Source: Gonatopus flavifemur (lineage: Eukaryota > Arthropoda > Insecta > Hymenoptera > Dryinidae). From it: a DNA stretch of 64,000 nucleotides. Every line of letters begins with the position of its first letter. Position 1 is the first letter of the stretch. Below are positions 60,436 through 64,000 of the stretch, piece by piece. The stretch is taken from contig JAFFJZ010000003.1 in the NCBI GenBank assembly GCA_018340375.1, positions 49,383,006-49,447,005 of the forward strand, given 5' to 3'. The notes under the pieces were generated by a model. That model was not told the origin of the DNA, made no database searches, and was given only the letters and a program-made list of their open reading frames with translations. A program made the translations under genes and the position numbers.

Positions 60436-61041
60436 CAGAGTGATTCAAAATTCCCGCACTCTTTTTTGGGAGTAGATTCCTGATGAAATTCTAAAACGAT
60501 TTGTCCTTTTGCACAATGCTCTCCGACGCATAATTTCGGAGATATAATTAATTAAAGTTGACTAATTATGAGGTGGATCCATCGGTCATTCAGGAGCGTC
60601 GTAACAGAACAAGAGAGGAAGGTGCTTGCAGAGGGCGCTCATACGATCAGCTGATCGGTATAATCGATACGATTTACCAACATACAAATTGGTAAATTTT
60701 CTATGTAGAACGATTGAATTCGTCGACACTGTGGAAAAATTGATTATTGTCATGAATTCTTATCACGATATGCTGTAGGTGAAAGTTGTAATTTCAGTAA
60801 TGATTTTTATTACGCAGACAAATGTAAAATAGTGTTATTTCGTAGGGATAGGGATTCAAGTGGGAGAAAAAAGTATAACTACTCGTTTTCAATCAGAATT
60901 TTCATGTAAAGAAGAAAACATGAGAATTTTCATTCATCCGATACCCAATTTGAACGGTTTGATTAGTAAGTTTAACACAAGAGATTGGATTCCGAATCCT
61001 GTATTCTGATTGGTCGAGAATCAATGTATGTTAGATCAATC
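60436..61041. mobile_element. Single arm of the 1.5-kb foldback (third arm)
   Basis: It starts CAGAGTGATTCAAAATTCCC after TATA and follows the arm at 41788 closely to about 61041 (AATGTATGTTAGATCAATCC), where homology ends about 150 bases before the arm's centre. The second arm is absent. Confidence 0.88.
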
Positions 61042-61209
61042 CGCCAAAATTGATATTCAGAATCCGATCTCGAGTACACGTTTCATTATCATTGAATTAA
61101 ACTATCAATGCATTACAAAATTGATGGAAAAATTGACTATAAACTTTCTGCATTTTTTGTTTTCAATGTTTCAAAGCCTTCAAATATTTATTTATATTCT
61201 TCATGCATA

Positions 61210-62033
61210 CCCGAGGAAAAAAGATTAGATCTAATGAGATCTAAGTAGATCTCATTAGATCTAGATTTTGGCAAAAATCTCAACGAATCTGTTCATAACT
61301 ACTGACATCTGAACATCTCAATTTAGGCGACAATCTTTACAGTTTTCCGATACCCACCCACTCCTAAGGATTCCGACTTTGTAAGAAAACCAAAGCAACA
61401 TAGGTAAATCCAAAAAGATTTCTGGAGATGTCTACCCGAAGAGAACATGAAGCTTCAGCGAACGTTCAGATTAGATCTGAATAGATCGGACCGAAGGTTC
61501 ACGGAAGCTAATTTTTAGGTTCAAAAAGGTTTGACAAATGTTCTACAAACGTTGAAATGTCCGCCTTGTAATGCGTTCAGGAAACATAGATGGAACGTTC
61601 ATTGAAGGTTTGATAAAGCTCCACAAAAATATCTATACTTGTATTAATTTCCATTAATTTGCATGAATAATTATTCAATTAATGCACATAAATTCATATA
61701 AATTGATATAAGTATAGATATTTCTGTGTAGCTTTATCAAACCTTCAATGAACCTTCAATGAACGTTCCATCTATGTTTTCTGAACGCATTACAAGGCGG
61801 ACATTTCAACGTTTGTAGAACATTTGTCAAACCTTTGTGAACCTCAAAATTAGCTTCCGTGAACCTTCGGTCCAATCTATTCAGATCTAATCTGAATGTT
61901 CGCTGAAGCTTCATGTTCTTTTCGGGTATGGATCTCCGTAGATCTTTTTTTGCCAAAATTTACATCTGAAGAGATCTACATATATCTGAATAGATGTATA
62001 TAGATCTCAGTAGATCTAATCTTTTTTCCTCGG
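61210..62033. mobile_element. AGATCT-rich MITE, CCCGAGGAAAAAAG ends, split by another MITE
   Basis: CCCGAGGAAAAAAGATTAGA and TCTAATCTTTTTTCCTCGG are inverted, after TA on the left. The interior is rich in GATCTAAGTAGATCTCATTA-type words. It is interrupted at 61435-61926. Related to 7207-7504. Confidence 0.82.
61435..61926. mobile_element. Foldback MITE, CCCGAAGAGAACATGAAGC (copy 3), nested
   Basis: CCCGAAGAGAACATGAAGCT and AGCTTCATGTTCTTTTCGGG are inverted; TA at 61433-61434 and 61927-61928. It sits inside the AGATCT-rich MITE, so it is the younger of the two. Confidence 0.9.
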
Positions 62034-63089
62034 ATAATTCTAGATTTTTTAATTCATTAATCAAAGGATCTCAATAAGAGGATGTAAACAGTAGTTTGAT
62101 CCTGCCATCTAAAAAAAGTGGAATTGATTCAAATTTTCTGGAGGATGTTTTTTGAACTGCTCCTTTTCTTGTTTTATTCCTTTGATGATCCCACTCATGC
62201 AAAATCTCCTAACTTTCCTGTTCTATTCTAATAGCTATATGATAAGAATTATATAGTAAGAAGACATGTCTCATAGCATTTATTACAAGAAATCCTAACT
62301 GATTGTTTTGATCGTCCTGTTAGTGAGGAAATGTGAATCATGAAGGTATAATTTCATTTATATATTACAACATTCGAAAAGACTGTAGGATTTCTAAATA
62401 ATTTTATACCCTTTACAAGGTGTTTATTCAGTATACATATATTTCATTGCTTATCATTTTTAAGTGATCCAAAAGGTAGGAATTCAATTTGATGTAGTAA
62501 ATAAAGACTTGAGATAAAAATCAGTAACTGGATTCTCCGAGCGAATTCATTATTGAAGATTTTATTCATCCTCAAGCGAAAAAATACTTACAGTTCACCA
62601 GATATGCAATCATACAACGCACGGAAAACATAATCCTGCGGAAAATGTCAAAAAATGCTGTCCCAAGCAGTAGGCAAAGCCGTACCCGGCTCTGCTCGAT
62701 TTTTGTCACAGGATGCGCTGGTTTCCACCTGAATTCGCCTGGCATTTTCCGTAGAGAAGTTATTCGGATGGTTGGCTAATATGTGACTCTTGAGTGAATC
62801 ACAAATTTATGAAGATTCCGCCCACTTGATTTTGATAATTCGATCACTTTGTCCATTATTTCCAGAATAAAGTTCATTTTTTATCAAAATCAACTAAAGA
62901 CAGAATCCCATTATCAAAATGATGGAAAAATTGATTGAATTAAATTGTTAAAATTCAATGCATGGATCTTTACAAACATGTGATTGATTGTCAAGTAAAA
63001 TACTGAATCCTCCTGCCGCTGGAGGCCATGCATTACTCAATGAGAATTAATTCATCAGGCCCCAGAGGCTATGGATGTATCTCATTGAT
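62034..63089. other. AT-rich; one weak inverted repeat, no gene
   Basis: At about 62828-62925 TTGATTTTGATAATTCGATC partly pairs with TTATCAAAATCAACTAAAG-like sequence. No coding frame is supported. Confidence 0.35.
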
Positions 63090-63090
63090 A

Positions 63091-63287
63091 GACTGTGGAA
63101 GTTTATGCAAATATAGATTTTTTGTGTTACATATTTTCCATAGATTCTATGTAAAAGATGCAGAATAATATCCTACATCTTCCCATTTGAGAAACAAGTA
63201 TGTAACGTACCATTTTATGTCAATAATGTAAAATATGTAAGAGATATGTAACATGAGAAATCTGTATTTGCATAAACTTCCACAGTC
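63091..63287. mobile_element. MITE, GACTGTGGAAGTTTATGC ends, TA-flanked
   Basis: GACTGTGGAAGTTTATGCAA and TTGCATAAACTTCCACAGTC are perfect inverses with TA on both sides. Inside, TGTTACATATTTTCC and ATGTAACGTACC-like words also pair. Confidence 0.92.
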
Positions 63288-63802
63288 TAGTAATTGAAAG
63301 CATCAAGTAGTCAGGCAAATTTGGATGACTCCTTTTTCCTGTGCATCATACTTCTCGTGTTAAGAGATATTCTTCGCTTAAAAATTTATCCAAAACTTTT
63401 GATAATAAATTCGCTCAGAGAATGAAGTGACTACTGATTTTTGTATTTGACTTCACATCGAACAGGTGACTTTGTACTGAAGGGTGACTTGAAGTTTTCG
63501 TCAACTCATCAAAATTGCTCCTTCACGGTTTGGATTCACTCACTGTTCCCCTGCAGTCTGCACATAATTCAATACATTTTCTCAGTTGAAGCGGCCTCTA
63601 TAAAATACAGTGGTACAGTGGAACCATGAGCATCAAACTTGAATGATTTCGAGAATTGTCTTTAGATTGAAAGGAAATGAGATCTGATATTTTCCCTGTA
63701 AAAAAAGAAATCATTAAAATGATTGGTTACCATTGAAATAAAATTTTTCCAATGAGAAATTTACAGATTGCAAATTAGCTGTTCGAGGATTGAATGGTTC
63801 TA

Positions 63803-63910
63803 AGGAGGCTTCCGAAGTAGTTGATCCAAGTGATCCGGATCACTTTTCAACCAACCAAAAAGCTGGAAAAGTGATCCAGATCACTTGGATTAGCTACTTC
63901 GGAAGCTTCC
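63803..63910. mobile_element. Short palindromic MITE
   Basis: GGAGGCTTCCGAAGTAGTTG, then ATCCAAGTGATCCGGATCAC, pairs with GTGATCCAGATCACTTGGAT, then TAGCTACTTCGGAAGCTTCC. The loop is about 20 bases. Confidence 0.88.
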
Positions 63911-64000
63911 TAAATAAGTCTGCATCATTTTCAATCAGAGATTTGCACCATCAATCGCTTTGAATGATTTCGTTTTCACAGGTTTTGTCCTAAACTAAAT

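Overview
This window is animal nuclear DNA, almost certainly from an insect. It is AT-rich, has spliceosomal introns with GT..AG ends, and is dominated by transposable elements. It shows no operons, no bacterial-type genes and no CRISPR array. The order was not determined; the transposon families would fit a hymenopteran or another TE-rich insect, but that is inference.

Only three host genes can be supported. (1) The terminal coding exon of a TOM70-like mitochondrial import receptor lies on the + strand at 15787-15943; the rest of the gene is not recognised and is probably left of the window. (2) A complete seven-exon gene for DPAGT1/Alg7, the enzyme that starts dolichol-linked oligosaccharide synthesis, lies on the - strand. 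Its exons are at 59088-59254, 58888-59002, 56859-57304, 17683-17871, 17529-17599, 17294-17454 and 17168-17233. All splice phases agree and the conceptual product is 404 residues. Intron 3 is about 39 kb. (3) A complete two-exon MGAT3-like (GT17) N-acetylglucosaminyltransferase gene lies on the + strand at 55253-55411 and 55475-56602, nested inside that DPAGT1 intron. So two enzymes of N-glycan synthesis, an early ER step and a Golgi branching step, are interleaved on opposite strands.

The rest is mobile DNA, much of it nested. 1-15.7 kb holds a 2.4-kb foldback element, many MITEs, a THAP fragment, a Mutator-like transposase exon, a TIR element containing a tRNA-like SINE that is itself split by a hAT MITE with a perfect 8-bp duplication, a non-LTR retrotransposon tail, and an internally inverted mariner. 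The giant DPAGT1 intron (17.9-56.9 kb) holds a long-inverted-repeat element with a DFAEN/AKTIPGT-family transposase-like pseudogene (18.5-21.1 kb), two hAT transposase pseudogenes (24.0-25.7 and 37.2-39.1 kb), a second foldback copy carrying a palindromic 355-bp satellite (33.6-36.6 kb), and a 4.1-kb hAT-ended composite full of other elements (39.3-43.3 kb). It also holds a 4.66-kb giant palindromic transposon with a DUF7869-type gene (43.9-48.6 kb) and a 1-kb TIR element that carries an open 217-codon frame (50.8-51.8 kb). 59.3-64 kb holds palindromes around the DPAGT1 5' end and more nested MITEs.

The best candidates for something little described are the two long-inverted-repeat elements with transposase-like genes (18.5-21.1 and 43.9-48.6 kb). 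Their proteins share a D-F-x-x-N/Q ... S-D-G ... Q-x-K-N ... C-D pattern suggestive of an RNase H-like catalytic core.
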